Part shown: positions 25,439-33,682 of the stretch, one piece after another | Layout: every line of letters begins with the position of its first letter | Numbering within the stretch: position 1 is the stretch's first letter | DNA from: Cellulomonas marina | GTDB lineage: Bacteria > Actinomycetota > Actinomycetes > Actinomycetales > Cellulomonadaceae | NCBI RefSeq assembly: GCF_900111925.1 | Contig: NZ_FOKA01000018.1 | Span: forward strand, 1 to 64,000 | Reading direction: 5' to 3' | Length of the DNA stretch: 64,000 nucleotides | Program-made: the position numbers and the translations under genes | Notes under the pieces: generated by a model | The model's database searches: none | Told to the model about the DNA's origin: nothing | Seen by the model: only the letters and a program-made list of their open reading frames with translations

Positions 25439-26443
25439 GTGATCGCTGACGGCCCCGACGACGCGGGCGACGAGCGCCGTCCCGCCATCGCGGGCCTGGA
25501 CTCGCGCCGACGGCGGCTGGCCGCGCGGGTACTCGACGCCGTGCTCCTCGCCGGGGTGACGTGGTGGGTGGCCGGTGACGGCGTGCAGGCGCCCCTGCCG
25601 ACGTCGGTGGTGCTGCCGCCGTTCGTGCTGCCGGCCGGGCCGACGGCGCCCGGGCCGTGGGTGGCGCTCGCGGTGCTGCTAGTCCTCCAGGGCCTTACCG
25701 GGCAGACGCCGGGCAAGAGGTTGCTCGACGTGGCCGTCGTCGACGACACGACCCATCGGCCGGTGGGTGTCGTGCGGGTGCTGCTGCGGCAGCTGGCGCA
25801 CCTGCTCGACGGGTTCCTGCTGCTCGGATACGTGCGCGCGGCGGTGAACCCCGAGCGGCGGACCTTCGCCGACAGCCTCGCGCGGACGCTCGTCGTCCGG
25901 GGTGGGTCGGTGGTGCGCAATCGAGGCCCGTTCGCGCCGGTCGCCGCCCGCCGGGTCACCGTGGCGGCCCTCGTCGTCGTCGTACTGGGAGCCGGGTTCA
26001 CGGTGCCGTGGTCGACGACGGTCCGCACCAGCGACGCCACGGCGCTCGCGTGCAGCTCCGCGGGTGGCGCCGTCGTCGGCACCGCAGCGACCACCGACGC
26101 CGCGACCTCGCTGACCCAGTGGCGGTGGTGGGTCCGCCGGACGTCCCCGCTCGCGCCGACGACCGTGCGGTGGTCCTGGCCCGACGACGCGTTCGACGGC
26201 CGGCTTGTCGGTGTCCACACCACGGTGCGCGACGCAGCCGGTGCGCTCGTCGGCGAGACGACGCTGGGCGGCGATCCGGCGGAGTTCACGTGGGAGGGGA
26301 GCCCGTTCGCTCCCGGCGGCGCCATCGTCTCCCTCGACCGAGCGGGTGCACCGGCGGGTGGTTGGCGGCTCGCCAGCACGCTGAAGGTCGACGACGAGGT
26401 CGTCGCGAACTGCCGCCTCGCCCTCCGCGCCACCGAGACCTGA
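25439..26443 (+). CDS. RDD-family membrane protein
   Basis: A 334-residue protein. The N-terminal RDD domain has RRRRLAARVLDAVLL, a second membrane helix, the diagnostic LTGQTPGKRLLDVAVVD and RVLLRQLAHLLDGF. A further transmembrane helix (about 173-190) leads to a beta-rich outer domain with a paired Cys (ALACSS and VANCRL) that may form a disulfide. The start is a GTG after the hairpin. The role is unknown; it is possibly transport or envelope related. Confidence 0.8.
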   Translation: MIADGPDDAGDERRPAIAGLDSRRRRLAARVLDAVLLAGVTWWVAGDGVQAPLPTSVVLPPFVLPAGPTAPGPWVALAVLLVLQGLTGQTPGKRLLDVAVVDDTTHRPVGVVRVLLRQLAHLLDGFLLLGYVRAAVNPERRTFADSLARTLVVRGGSVVRNRGPFAPVAARRVTVAALVVVVLGAGFTVPWSTTVRTSDATALACSSAGGAVVGTAATTDAATSLTQWRWWVRRTSPLAPTTVRWSWPDDAFDGRLVGVHTTVRDAAGALVGETTLGGDPAEFTWEGSPFAPGGAIVSLDRAGAPAGGWRLASTLKVDDEVVANCRLALRATET

Positions 26444-26464
26444 CCTGCGACGGCGCGCTCGCAC

Positions 26465-27226
26465 TCAGTCCCGCGGGCCGTACAGCCGCGCGACGTCCCG
26501 CGAGCCCTGCCACCCCGCGCCTGCACCGCCGAGCCGCGGCCAGCCCTCCGGCGAGTCCTGCCAGTCCTCCTGCCGGCCCCAGGGCAGCAGGTCGACGAGC
26601 GGGAACGTGTGGCTGAGCTGCTCGGTGCCGCGGCCGTCGGTGTGCCAGGTGCGGTAGACGGTGTCGCCGTCGCGCAGGAAGACGTTGACGGCGTACCCCT
26701 CGTCGGGACCGGCGCCCATGTCGGCGCCAAAGGGGCTGTCCGCGGTCGAGTACCAGGTCATCCGGTTGCCGACCTTCTCGCGGTAGGCCAGCGCCTCGTC
26801 GAGCCGCCCCTGCGTCACGACGACGAAGCGCGCGTCCACCGGCTCGAGGAAGTCCAGTCGCGTGTACTGCGACGTGAATCCGGTGCAGCCGCTGCACTGC
26901 CACTCCGCGCCGGGCGACCACATGTGGTGGTAGGTGATGAGCTGGTGCCGGCCCTCGAAGACGTCGACCAGCCGGACCGGCCCGTCCTCGCCGGTGAGCG
27001 TGTACTCGGGCAGGCGGACCATGGGCAGCCGGCGGCGCTGCGCGGCGATGGCGTCGAGCTCGCGGGTGGCCGCCTTCTCGCGGCGGCGCAGGTCGGCGAG
27101 CGCGGCCGACCAGGTGTCCGCGTCGACGACGGGCGGCAGGGCGGTGTGGTGGGCAGCAGCGGTGGACTGGCGTCCTCCCTGGCGGCGGGCACACGATCGG
27201 TCAGGGCACCGGCCGCCGGGACTCAT
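26465..27226 (-). CDS. DUF899 thioredoxin-like-fold protein
   Basis: A 253-residue DUF899 protein. It has the family blocks RRRLPMVRLPEYTLTGEDG, LITYHHMWSPGAEWQCSGC (a CSGC pair in thioredoxin-like position), FVVVTQGRLDEALAYREKVG, and YRTWHTDGRGTEQL. Members resemble peroxiredoxin-fold enzymes but their substrate is not established. The first about 35 residues are outside the family and the true start may be further in. It converges with the RDD gene and ends 22 bp from it. Confidence 0.85.
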   Translation of the reverse strand: MSPGGRCPDRSCARRQGGRQSTAAAHHTALPPVVDADTWSAALADLRRREKAATRELDAIAAQRRRLPMVRLPEYTLTGEDGPVRLVDVFEGRHQLITYHHMWSPGAEWQCSGCTGFTSQYTRLDFLEPVDARFVVVTQGRLDEALAYREKVGNRMTWYSTADSPFGADMGAGPDEGYAVNVFLRDGDTVYRTWHTDGRGTEQLSHTFPLVDLLPWGRQEDWQDSPEGWPRLGGAGAGWQGSRDVARLYGPRD

Positions 27227-27245
27227 CGCGCCCGTGCCAGAAGGC

Positions 27246-27542
27246 TCAGGAAGGCTCCGCCGCGCGGTCGGCGTGACCCACCGCCATGTCCGGCGCGACG
27301 AGATCCCGCAGCCGGCGCTTGAGGTCCGTGATCTCGGGGAACCCGCCGTCGCGCTTGCGGTTCCACAGCGCCGTGCCGTCGACGTCGATGCGGAACACCC
27401 CGCCGTCGACCGTCGACGGCACGAGGGTCACACCGCCGAGCACCTGCTCGAACGTCGACAGCAGCTCGCCCTGGTACCACTGCGCCCGCAGCAGCCACCG
27501 GCAGCGCGTGCAGTAGGTGATGGTGACCACGGGTCCGCTCAT
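27246..27542 (-). CDS. SelT/SelW/SelH (Rdx) family protein, Cys form
   Basis: A 98-residue Rdx-type thiol protein. Residues 1-20 read GPVVTITYCTRCRWLLRAQW, giving a C-x-x-C in place of the C-x-x-U of the selenoproteins. It continues with GVFRIDVDGTALWNRKRDG and a family Pro/Asp stretch. The ATG at 27542 starts the fold directly; an upstream ATG at 27602 adds an unrelated segment. Proteins of this family are small redox carriers. It lies 19 bp from the DUF899 gene, also a thiol-type protein. Confidence 0.85.
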   Translation of the reverse strand: MSGPVVTITYCTRCRWLLRAQWYQGELLSTFEQVLGGVTLVPSTVDGGVFRIDVDGTALWNRKRDGGFPEITDLKRRLRDLVAPDMAVGHADRAAEPS

Positions 27543-27598
27543 GCGGCCATCCTCCAGCACGGCCGGCCGCTGCGTGCCCGCGCCTCCGTCCGGAGGGC

Positions 27599-28279
27599 TC
27601 ACGACCGTGCGCGCTGGGCCGCATCCCGGCGGGGCGACCCGCCCAGCCCGGCGTCACGGGCCAGGGCGACGAGCGCGGGTCGACCGGGCGCACCCGTCTT
27701 GGCGAGCAGGGCCGTGACGTGGTTGCGCACGGTCTTCTCTGCCAGGAACAGCTTGCGGCCGATCTCGACGTTGCCGAGACCTTCCGCGACCAGCGCGAGC
27801 ACCTCGAGCTCGCGAGGCGACATGTCCGCCAGCCCCTGCGGGGAGGACGCCGAGGCGCCGGCGGACGCGAGCAGCCCCGCGACACGACCGGCGAGGAGGG
27901 CGTCGAGGTGCAGCTCCCCGCGGGCGACGGCACCAACCGCTCGCGCGATGCCGTCCGCCGCGGACTCCTTCAGCAGGTACCCCCGCGCACCGGCGCGCAG
28001 GGCGGCGAGCGTGCTGGCGTCCGAGGCGTCCATGCTCAGGACGAGGACGCCGACGGTCGGGTGGGACGTGGCGAGCGTCCGCGCGACCTCGACGCCCGAG
28101 CGGTCCGGCAGGTGCAGGTCCAGCACCACGACATCGGGAGGTGCGGCGTCGACCGCCGCGAGGCACTCCGCCGCCGTGGCGGCCTGCGCCAGCACCTCGA
28201 CACCCTCCTCGGCGAGCAGCATGGCCAGCCCGCGCCGGTACACGGGGTGGTCGTCGGCGAGGACGGCGGTCAGGCCCAC
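27599..28279 (-). CDS. NarL/LuxR-type response regulator
   Basis: A 226-residue regulator: acidic pocket DDH at 9-11, phosphoacceptor Asp54 in VVVLDLHLP, and Lys in GYLLKESA. The LuxR domain reads MSPRELEVLALVAEGLGNVE with recognition helix KTVRNHVTALLAKTG. It overlaps the kinase gene by 10 nt, so the pair is translated together. The target is not evident; the upstream membrane gene at 30447 is a candidate. Confidence 0.93.
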   Translation of the reverse strand: MGLTAVLADDHPVYRRGLAMLLAEEGVEVLAQAATAAECLAAVDAAPPDVVVLDLHLPDRSGVEVARTLATSHPTVGVLVLSMDASDASTLAALRAGARGYLLKESAADGIARAVGAVARGELHLDALLAGRVAGLLASAGASASSPQGLADMSPRELEVLALVAEGLGNVEIGRKLFLAEKTVRNHVTALLAKTGAPGRPALVALARDAGLGGSPRRDAAQRARS

Positions 28280-30414
28280 GGCACCTCCCGGTCGTCGGGC
28301 GCCACCCGCACGAGGGTGTGCACGCGGCGAACCGGCAGCTCCGCCCGCAGCCGTGTCCCGCCGCCGGGCGCGGACGCGATGTCGACCGTTCCCCCGAGCT
28401 CCTCCGCCCGCGCCCGCATCGACGGGACGCCGGCGCCACCACGGCGCCGGGCGGCACCGGCCCCGATGCCGTCGTCACGGACCTCGACCACGAGGGACGG
28501 CGCACGCCGGGCACCGGGGGCGTCACCGCCCGGGGCCAGCCGGACGACGGCGCCGGTGGCCCTCGCGTGCCGGCGCACGTTCGTCAGCGCCTCGGCGACG
28601 ATGCGGTGGGCGGCGTCCTCGACGGCGGCCGGCAGCGGCGCCGGCAGGTCGTCGGCGACCTCGACGGTCACCCGCAGGTCGTCGTCCGACAGCCGCCGCC
28701 CCAGCGCGCGCACGGCGTCGACGAGGCCGACCTGGTCGAGCGCGTCGGGCCCGAGGTGGTCGCTGACGCCCCGCACGTCGGCGGCGGCCCCGGCGGCGGT
28801 GCGTCGCAGCTCGTCGAGCACGGACCGGGCGCCATCGAGGTCGCCGCGGTCCAGCCGTCGTCGTGCCACCTCGGACTGCACGAGCAGCGCGGCCATCGCG
28901 GGACCGACGTCGTCGTGCAGCCGGGTCTGCACCGCGCGGCGCTCCTCCTCCCGCGCGCGGGCCAGGCGGTCGCGGGCCGCGGCCAGGTCCCCCGCGAGGG
29001 CGACGGCGGAGACCGCGGCGGCCAGCGGTGCCGCGAGGTCGAGGACGAGCCGCCGCTCGGTCCGGGAGTACCCCTCGCCGGTGGGCCGCGCGACCACCTC
29101 GAGCCGGCCGACGACGTCCTCGCCGCTGCGCAGGTCCGCGACCAGCCCGGCTGCGCCCTCGGCGCTCCCCACGAGCACCTCGTCGCCGCGCACCACGCGG
29201 ACGCCGGGGCTGCGCAGGCCGCGTGCCAGGTCCTCGACGGCGACGGCGAGCGCGCCCCGCGGGTCGGCGCCGCCGGCCAGCAGCTGCGTCGTGCGGTGCA
29301 GTGCCGTGTAGGGGTCGCCCGCGGCACCGCCCAGCAGCCGGGACACGATGCGCTGCACGGCGACGCGGGCCGGTGCGAACCCGACGGCCACGAGCGCCGT
29401 GGCCGCCACCGACGCGACCCCGCCCCTGAGCCCGAGCAGCTCGGCCACGACCTGGACGACGACGACGTACGCCACCACCACCCCGCCGGACAGCACCAGC
29501 CCGACGACCGTCCGGTGCACGACGACCTCGACGTCGTACAGCCGGTACCGCAGCACGCTCACCGCCGCGGCGGCCGGCACGAGCAGCAGCGCCGCGTCCT
29601 GGGCGACCGTCCCCGCACGACCGAGCGACGGGGCCGCGAGGACGGTGCCGAGGGCGACCGCCCCGGCGACGAGGAGGGGTGCCACCTGTCGGCGCAGCGT
29701 CGGTCCCGCCCGGTGGAAGCGGCGCAGCAGCACGACGACCGCGAGCACCGCCGCCGCCGCCGTGAGGGCCTCGGCGACGAGCACGAGCACGTCCGCCCCG
29801 GGGACGGCCACGGGACTGGGCACCTGGGTGCCGGGGCCGAGGGCCACCGTGCCCGTCGTCGCCACGGCGAGCGTGAGCACCGCCCCGCAGGCGAGCGCGC
29901 CGACGAGCAGGGTGCGTCGGCACCGCGTCCCCGCGCCGTCGGGCACGACCAGGGGCAGCACGGCCGCCGCGAGGACGAGCCCGGGGACCCACGCCCAGCC
30001 GGCGACCCACGCGGCCGCCACCTGCAGCCCTCCGCCGGTGCCGGCCGTGACGGCGGACGCGACCACGGACAGCCCGTCGGACGCCGCGATGCCGGCGAAG
30101 ACGAGCCCCACGGGGTGCCGAGGCATGCGGGTCAGCAGCAGCGCCGCGACGACCGTGCAGGCCACGGCCATGGTGGCGTCACCGAGGAGGTGCCCGTCGA
30201 GCAGGACCTCCGGGACGGGCCGGGGCTCGGGGGCGACGACGGTCGCCGTCACGACGGCCGCGCCGACGACGGCCGCCATGGCGACGGGCGCCGGCCACAC
30301 CCGTGGCGGTCGGCCGGAGGGCCGTGCCGCCCGGTCGGCCGGCGTCTGCTGCGCCGGCCGTGCGGGGGCAGCCGGGACCGTCGCCGTGCCGTCGGCCGTG
30401 GCCCCCGCGGTCAT
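28270..30414 (-). CDS. Multi-pass sensor histidine kinase with GAF-like region
   Basis: A 714-residue kinase with about eight to ten hydrophobic segments between residues 43 and 347. A linker and a GAF-like region (about 365-475) follow. Phosphoacceptor His500 lies in AVQTRLHDDVGPAMAALLVQ. The ATPase has IVAEALTNVRRHAR and EVRDDGIG, with GGAGVPSMRARAEELGG as the G boxes. The large sensor module with a cytosolic GAF could read a membrane or redox signal. The ATG at 30414 was chosen because the open frame upstream shows no protein-like composition. Confidence 0.9.
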   Translation of the reverse strand: MTAGATADGTATVPAAPARPAQQTPADRAARPSGRPPRVWPAPVAMAAVVGAAVVTATVVAPEPRPVPEVLLDGHLLGDATMAVACTVVAALLLTRMPRHPVGLVFAGIAASDGLSVVASAVTAGTGGGLQVAAAWVAGWAWVPGLVLAAAVLPLVVPDGAGTRCRRTLLVGALACGAVLTLAVATTGTVALGPGTQVPSPVAVPGADVLVLVAEALTAAAAVLAVVVLLRRFHRAGPTLRRQVAPLLVAGAVALGTVLAAPSLGRAGTVAQDAALLLVPAAAAVSVLRYRLYDVEVVVHRTVVGLVLSGGVVVAYVVVVQVVAELLGLRGGVASVAATALVAVGFAPARVAVQRIVSRLLGGAAGDPYTALHRTTQLLAGGADPRGALAVAVEDLARGLRSPGVRVVRGDEVLVGSAEGAAGLVADLRSGEDVVGRLEVVARPTGEGYSRTERRLVLDLAAPLAAAVSAVALAGDLAAARDRLARAREEERRAVQTRLHDDVGPAMAALLVQSEVARRRLDRGDLDGARSVLDELRRTAAGAAADVRGVSDHLGPDALDQVGLVDAVRALGRRLSDDDLRVTVEVADDLPAPLPAAVEDAAHRIVAEALTNVRRHARATGAVVRLAPGGDAPGARRAPSLVVEVRDDGIGAGAARRRGGAGVPSMRARAEELGGTVDIASAPGGGTRLRAELPVRRVHTLVRVAPDDREVPWA

Positions 30415-30446
30415 CGACCCAGCGTGGTGCTCCTCGACGGCACGGG

Positions 30447-31154
30447 TCAACGGCGGGTCGACAGGACCAGGACGGCCCCCCCGGCCGCCCCGACGAGCCC
30501 GACGAGCGCCAGCGGCCCCGCGCCGACGGACGCGGACGCCAGCACCCCGACGACCCACAGGCCCACCGCCCAGTGCGGCACCACGCGCGAGCGGAGCAGC
30601 CCCGCAGCGAGGGCGAGCATGCCGAGCACGGCCAGCGGGACGGCGAGGAACGACACCGGCAGCGTGGCAGCCGAGCCGTCGAGGGCGGCCCCGAGCCGGA
30701 CTTGCAGCTCGTCCGGCAGGCCGGCGCGCGCCGAGCCCCACAGCAGGTAGCCCCACAGGACCAGGGAGAGCGCGTTGAGCACCATCGCCAGCACGAGCAC
30801 CGCACCCCCGCCGAACCTCAGCCACGCGCCGCGGCGGGTCCCGACCCGCCAGAGCGCGAGGACGAAGGGCACGTGCAGCAACGAGGCGAGCGCGTACATC
30901 AGGGCCGCCGCGAGGTAGCGGTCCGCCACCGCCGGCACAGCGGCGACCGCTTGCGCCGGGTCCCGCGGCAGCGCGGGCATGAGGGCGTTCCCCAGGACGA
31001 GCAGGGGCGGGGCGGCCAGGGCCAGCGCCGTGGTGAGGCGTCGGCGGAGGCCGACGACGGGGTCGGCGTCGTCCTGCGCCCTGTCGAGGTGCAGCACCTG
31101 CGGAGCCGCCGGAGCCGGCGCCTGCGTGGCGGACGAGGGCGGGGTGGTGGTCAT
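30447..31154 (-). CDS. Integral membrane protein, probably six helices
   Basis: A 235-residue membrane protein with hydrophobic blocks such as LALAAPPLLVLGNALM, LMYALASLLHVPFVLALW and LVLAMVLNALSLVLWGYLLW. The layout recalls DUF4386-type proteins, without a firm match. It sits 32 bp upstream of the sensor kinase on the same strand and may be cotranscribed as an accessory sensor. Confidence 0.7.
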   Translation of the reverse strand: MTTTPPSSATQAPAPAAPQVLHLDRAQDDADPVVGLRRRLTTALALAAPPLLVLGNALMPALPRDPAQAVAAVPAVADRYLAAALMYALASLLHVPFVLALWRVGTRRGAWLRFGGGAVLVLAMVLNALSLVLWGYLLWGSARAGLPDELQVRLGAALDGSAATLPVSFLAVPLAVLGMLALAAGLLRSRVVPHWAVGLWVVGVLASASVGAGPLALVGLVGAAGGAVLVLSTRR

Positions 31155-31170
31155 GCGGCCTCCCGAGGTC

Positions 31171-31194
31171 GGGCCGGGGCGACGTCCCCGGCCC
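31171..31194 (-). terminator. Hairpin between the Nudix operon and the membrane protein gene
   Basis: GGGCCGGGG and CCCCGGCCC (31171-31179 and 31186-31194) form a 9-bp stem with a 6-nt loop. It lies 100 nt after the Nudix stop and 17 nt before the next ATG, so it could be a terminator or part of the next gene's leader. Confidence 0.4.
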
Positions 31195-31294
31195 GCCCTA
31201 CCGTCCGGGTCCCGACGTCCCGGTCACCAGGGACGCCGGTCCTCGCCGGGGACGGCCAGGGGTCCGGCCTGCCTCATGCGCCGAAATCGTGCGG

Positions 31295-31882
31295 TCAGGT
31301 CCGCAGCCGGGCCGCGGTGAGCGCGTGCCCCAGCCGGACGTGCAGGTCGTGCGGGACCGGCGTCGGCAGCGCGTCGACCGGCCACCACGCGACCTCGTGG
31401 CTCTCCGCGCTGGTCAGCGGCGGCACCTCGTCGGCGAACGCGACCCAGCCCGTGTCCCAGTGCGCGCGGCACCGGCCGAACGCGCCGCCGAGCGGGTGCC
31501 GGTGCAGGTCGACCGGCGCGTCCGCCCGCAGCTCCAGGTCCGCGATGCCGCCCTCCTCGCGGGCCTCGCGCAGCGCGGCCGCGGGCAGGTTCGCGTCGCC
31601 CGGCTCCACGTGGCCGCCGAGCTGCAGCCACAGCCCGGCCTTGCGGTGCAGGGCGAGCAGCACCCGTCGGTGGTCGCGGGTGAGGACGAAGGTGCTCGCC
31701 GTCAGGTGCTCCGGCCCGCCGTCGCGGTTCAGGGCCGCTGCCCCGCGCTCGCGGGTGAAGGCGACGAAGGCGTCGCGCTCGGCCCGCTGGTCCGGGTCCG
31801 TCGGCTCCCACGCGGCCAGCAGGTCCGCCGTGCGGGCGGCACGCTCGTCGGGCGACGAGACCCCGTCCGCCACCAGGCTCAT
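31295..31882 (-). CDS. Nudix hydrolase
   Basis: A 195-residue Nudix enzyme. The Nudix box reads GGHVEPGDANLPAAALREAR then EEGGI, with Asp in place of the first Glu and one extra residue in the spacer. The catalytic REAREE core is intact. The domain starts at about residue 60 (ASTFVLTRDHRRVLL). The substrate is unknown; sanitising nucleotides or ADP-ribose-type compounds is typical. The ATG at 31882 overlaps the stop of the repeat-protein gene by 4 nt. Confidence 0.85.
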   Translation of the reverse strand: MSLVADGVSSPDERAARTADLLAAWEPTDPDQRAERDAFVAFTRERGAAALNRDGGPEHLTASTFVLTRDHRRVLLALHRKAGLWLQLGGHVEPGDANLPAAALREAREEGGIADLELRADAPVDLHRHPLGGAFGRCRAHWDTGWVAFADEVPPLTSAESHEVAWWPVDALPTPVPHDLHVRLGHALTAARLRT

Positions 31883-32220
31883 CGGTCCCGCCGCCACGCC
31901 GGCGCTGCGGCGGCCACGGCGAGCGCACCGACCAGCGCCGACTGCAGCAGAACCCACCCCGCGCGTCCGCCGGGGCGCGACCGACCCATCACCGCGCCGA
32001 CGCGCCGCGACGACATGACCGTCCCCGCCCCGAGCGCCGACATCACCGCGCCGACGCTCAGCGTCGATCCCAGTCCGAACAGCGACAGCGACGACCCCAC
32101 GGACCCGACCGACGCGATCGACCCCACCGACCCGATCGACAGCACCGACCCGCGGGAGCCGATGCACAGGACGGAGTCCTCCGACGCGATGGACCACCTC
32201 GATGCCATGGGCGCCAGCAT
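31879..32220 (-). CDS. Small Ser/Gly/Ile-repeat protein coupled to Nudix
   Basis: A 113-residue protein built from short repeats: SIASEDSVLCIGSRGSVLSI, then GSVGSIASVGSVGSSLSLFG. The period is about five residues, with Ser and small hydrophobics alternating, which suggests a beta-solenoid or amyloid-like stack. It ends with a transmembrane-like helix WVLLQSALVGALAVAAAA and a basic tail. Similar SIGS-repeat proteins exist in actinobacteria without known function. It overlaps the Nudix start by 4 nt. Starts at 32220 or 32208 are both possible. Confidence 0.55.
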   Translation of the reverse strand: MLAPMASRWSIASEDSVLCIGSRGSVLSIGSVGSIASVGSVGSSLSLFGLGSTLSVGAVMSALGAGTVMSSRRVGAVMGRSRPGGRAGWVLLQSALVGALAVAAAAPAWRRDR

Positions 32221-32326
32221 GCCGTGCGCGAGCCCCGTCGTCGCCGACCATCTCCGAATCGCCGGCGTCGCCGTCGTCCACAGGCCGTCCGGCGGCGTCG
32301 AGAGGCCACGGTCCACACTCCGGGCC

Positions 32327-32863
32327 ATGTCGATCGACGTCGCACCTGCCCCGACCACCGCGCCCGTACCGCCTCGTGCTGACGAGGGGGTCGGGCGTCG
32401 GACCTTCCGCGTCATGCTGGCCGTCGCGGTCGTCATCGGTGTCGCGGGGGGCCTGCTGTGCGATGAGGAGATGGTCACCGACATGGCCGTCGTCGCCGAA
32501 GGGGAGGCGGTGCCGGCGACGGTCGTCGACGTGACGTACCGGGTGCGCGACGACGAGGTCCGCGTCGTCGCCGGCGACCGGCGCATGGCGCTACGAGCAC
32601 CCGGTGCGCATCTCAGGATCGGTGACGAGCTGGACGTCGTCGTCGCCGAGGCAAGGAGGTCGCCGGTGGCACTCGGTGTGGAGGCGCACTCGTCGGGGTG
32701 GAGGACCCAAGCGGTCCTGCGGTGGCCCGCGGCCGTCGGAGCCGGAGCCGTGTTCGCCTTCGGCTCCTTGTGCGTCCTCGGGCCGCTCGTCCAGCTCGCG
32801 ACGCTGCCCTTCCGGCGCCGGAGGGCTGCCGCTGCTCGTCGCTCGGCCGTCCCTGGTGCCTGA
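32327..32863 (+). CDS. Two-helix membrane protein, DUF3592-like
   Basis: A 178-residue protein with one transmembrane helix near residues 28-45 (VMLAVAVVIGVAGGLL) and a second near 143-163. The external loop between carries AVPATVVDVTYRV and APGAHLRIGDELDVVVAEA, like DUF3592 proteins. The function is unknown. It is divergent from the SIGS-repeat gene by 106 bp. Confidence 0.65.
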   Translation: MSIDVAPAPTTAPVPPRADEGVGRRTFRVMLAVAVVIGVAGGLLCDEEMVTDMAVVAEGEAVPATVVDVTYRVRDDEVRVVAGDRRMALRAPGAHLRIGDELDVVVAEARRSPVALGVEAHSSGWRTQAVLRWPAAVGAGAVFAFGSLCVLGPLVQLATLPFRRRRAAAARRSAVPGA

Positions 32864-32957
32864 CGACGACGGGCCAGGACCTCCGGCACGACTGGTGCCT
32901 CGAGGACCTGGCCCGTGGTGTCCCGCCCGACGCGGCGCGAAGCCGGCCGGACGGCTG

Positions 32958-33548
32958 TCAGAGCGAGACGCGACCGCCGTCGAGCAAGCCCGCGCCCTCG
33001 GCCGGCGGCGACTCGAACTGGTCGACGATCTGGTCGAGCTGCTCCTGGTCGAGGCTGCCGAACGCCGCGATGGTGGCCGCGAGCACGACCGCCGACACGA
33101 CGATCGCCAGGGCGCCCAGGACGATGCCGGTGATCCCGAGCCCGCGGCCGCCGACGAGCTTGCTGCGGCGGACCGCGACGACGCCGAGGATGACGGCGAC
33201 GATGCCCAGGACGATCGACAGGATGTTCACGAGCGGGATGAGGCAGCCGAGGATCGCCAGGATGCCGAGGACCAGGGCAGCGATGGCCATGCCGTTGCTG
33301 CGCGGGGGCTGCGGCTGGCCGTAGCCGCCGGCAGGCCCCATGGCGGGCGACGACCCCGCGGAGCTGCCGTAGCCGCCCGTGCTGTTGTAGCCGCCCGACG
33401 CCGGTGACTGGCCGTAGGGCGCCGCCGACGGCTGGCCGTACGTCTCGCCCGCGCCACGGCTCTCGGCGCCGGGCTGGACCTCCCACGGCTCCTGGCCGGA
33501 GCCGCGCGGCGGCGGCGGGGGCGTGGACCCGCTGTTGTCGTAGCTCAC
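32958..33548 (-). CDS. DUF4190 membrane protein with disordered N-terminus
   Basis: A 196-residue protein. The first about 85 residues are Pro/Gly/Ser/Tyr-rich (YGQPSAAPYGQ, GGYNSTGGYG). They precede two close hydrophobic spans, MAIAALVLGILAILGCLIP and NILSIVLGIVAVILGVVAV, the signature of DUF4190, then a third helix. The start is a GTG at 33548 with TTCCTCC upstream on the plus strand (GGAGGAA on the coding strand). The function is unknown. Confidence 0.8.
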   Translation of the reverse strand: MSYDNSGSTPPPPPRGSGQEPWEVQPGAESRGAGETYGQPSAAPYGQSPASGGYNSTGGYGSSAGSSPAMGPAGGYGQPQPPRSNGMAIAALVLGILAILGCLIPLVNILSIVLGIVAVILGVVAVRRSKLVGGRGLGITGIVLGALAIVVSAVVLAATIAAFGSLDQEQLDQIVDQFESPPAEGAGLLDGGRVSL

Positions 33549-33682
33549 TGTCGTTCCTCCGGTCGGTCGGGACGGCTGCGGCCCGGGCGCTGCACCTGCG
33601 CACCTGCACCCGGGGGTCGGCTGAGCCTCCCACCAGCGCAGGGGCGGCGCTACCCGTCGCCGCAGCCGTCCCTCGTCGGGCG

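Noticed and set aside
31171..31194. Hairpin as a riboswitch of the downstream membrane gene
   Set aside because: Only a single short stem is visible, with no conserved aptamer features; a terminator or plain leader stem is simpler.
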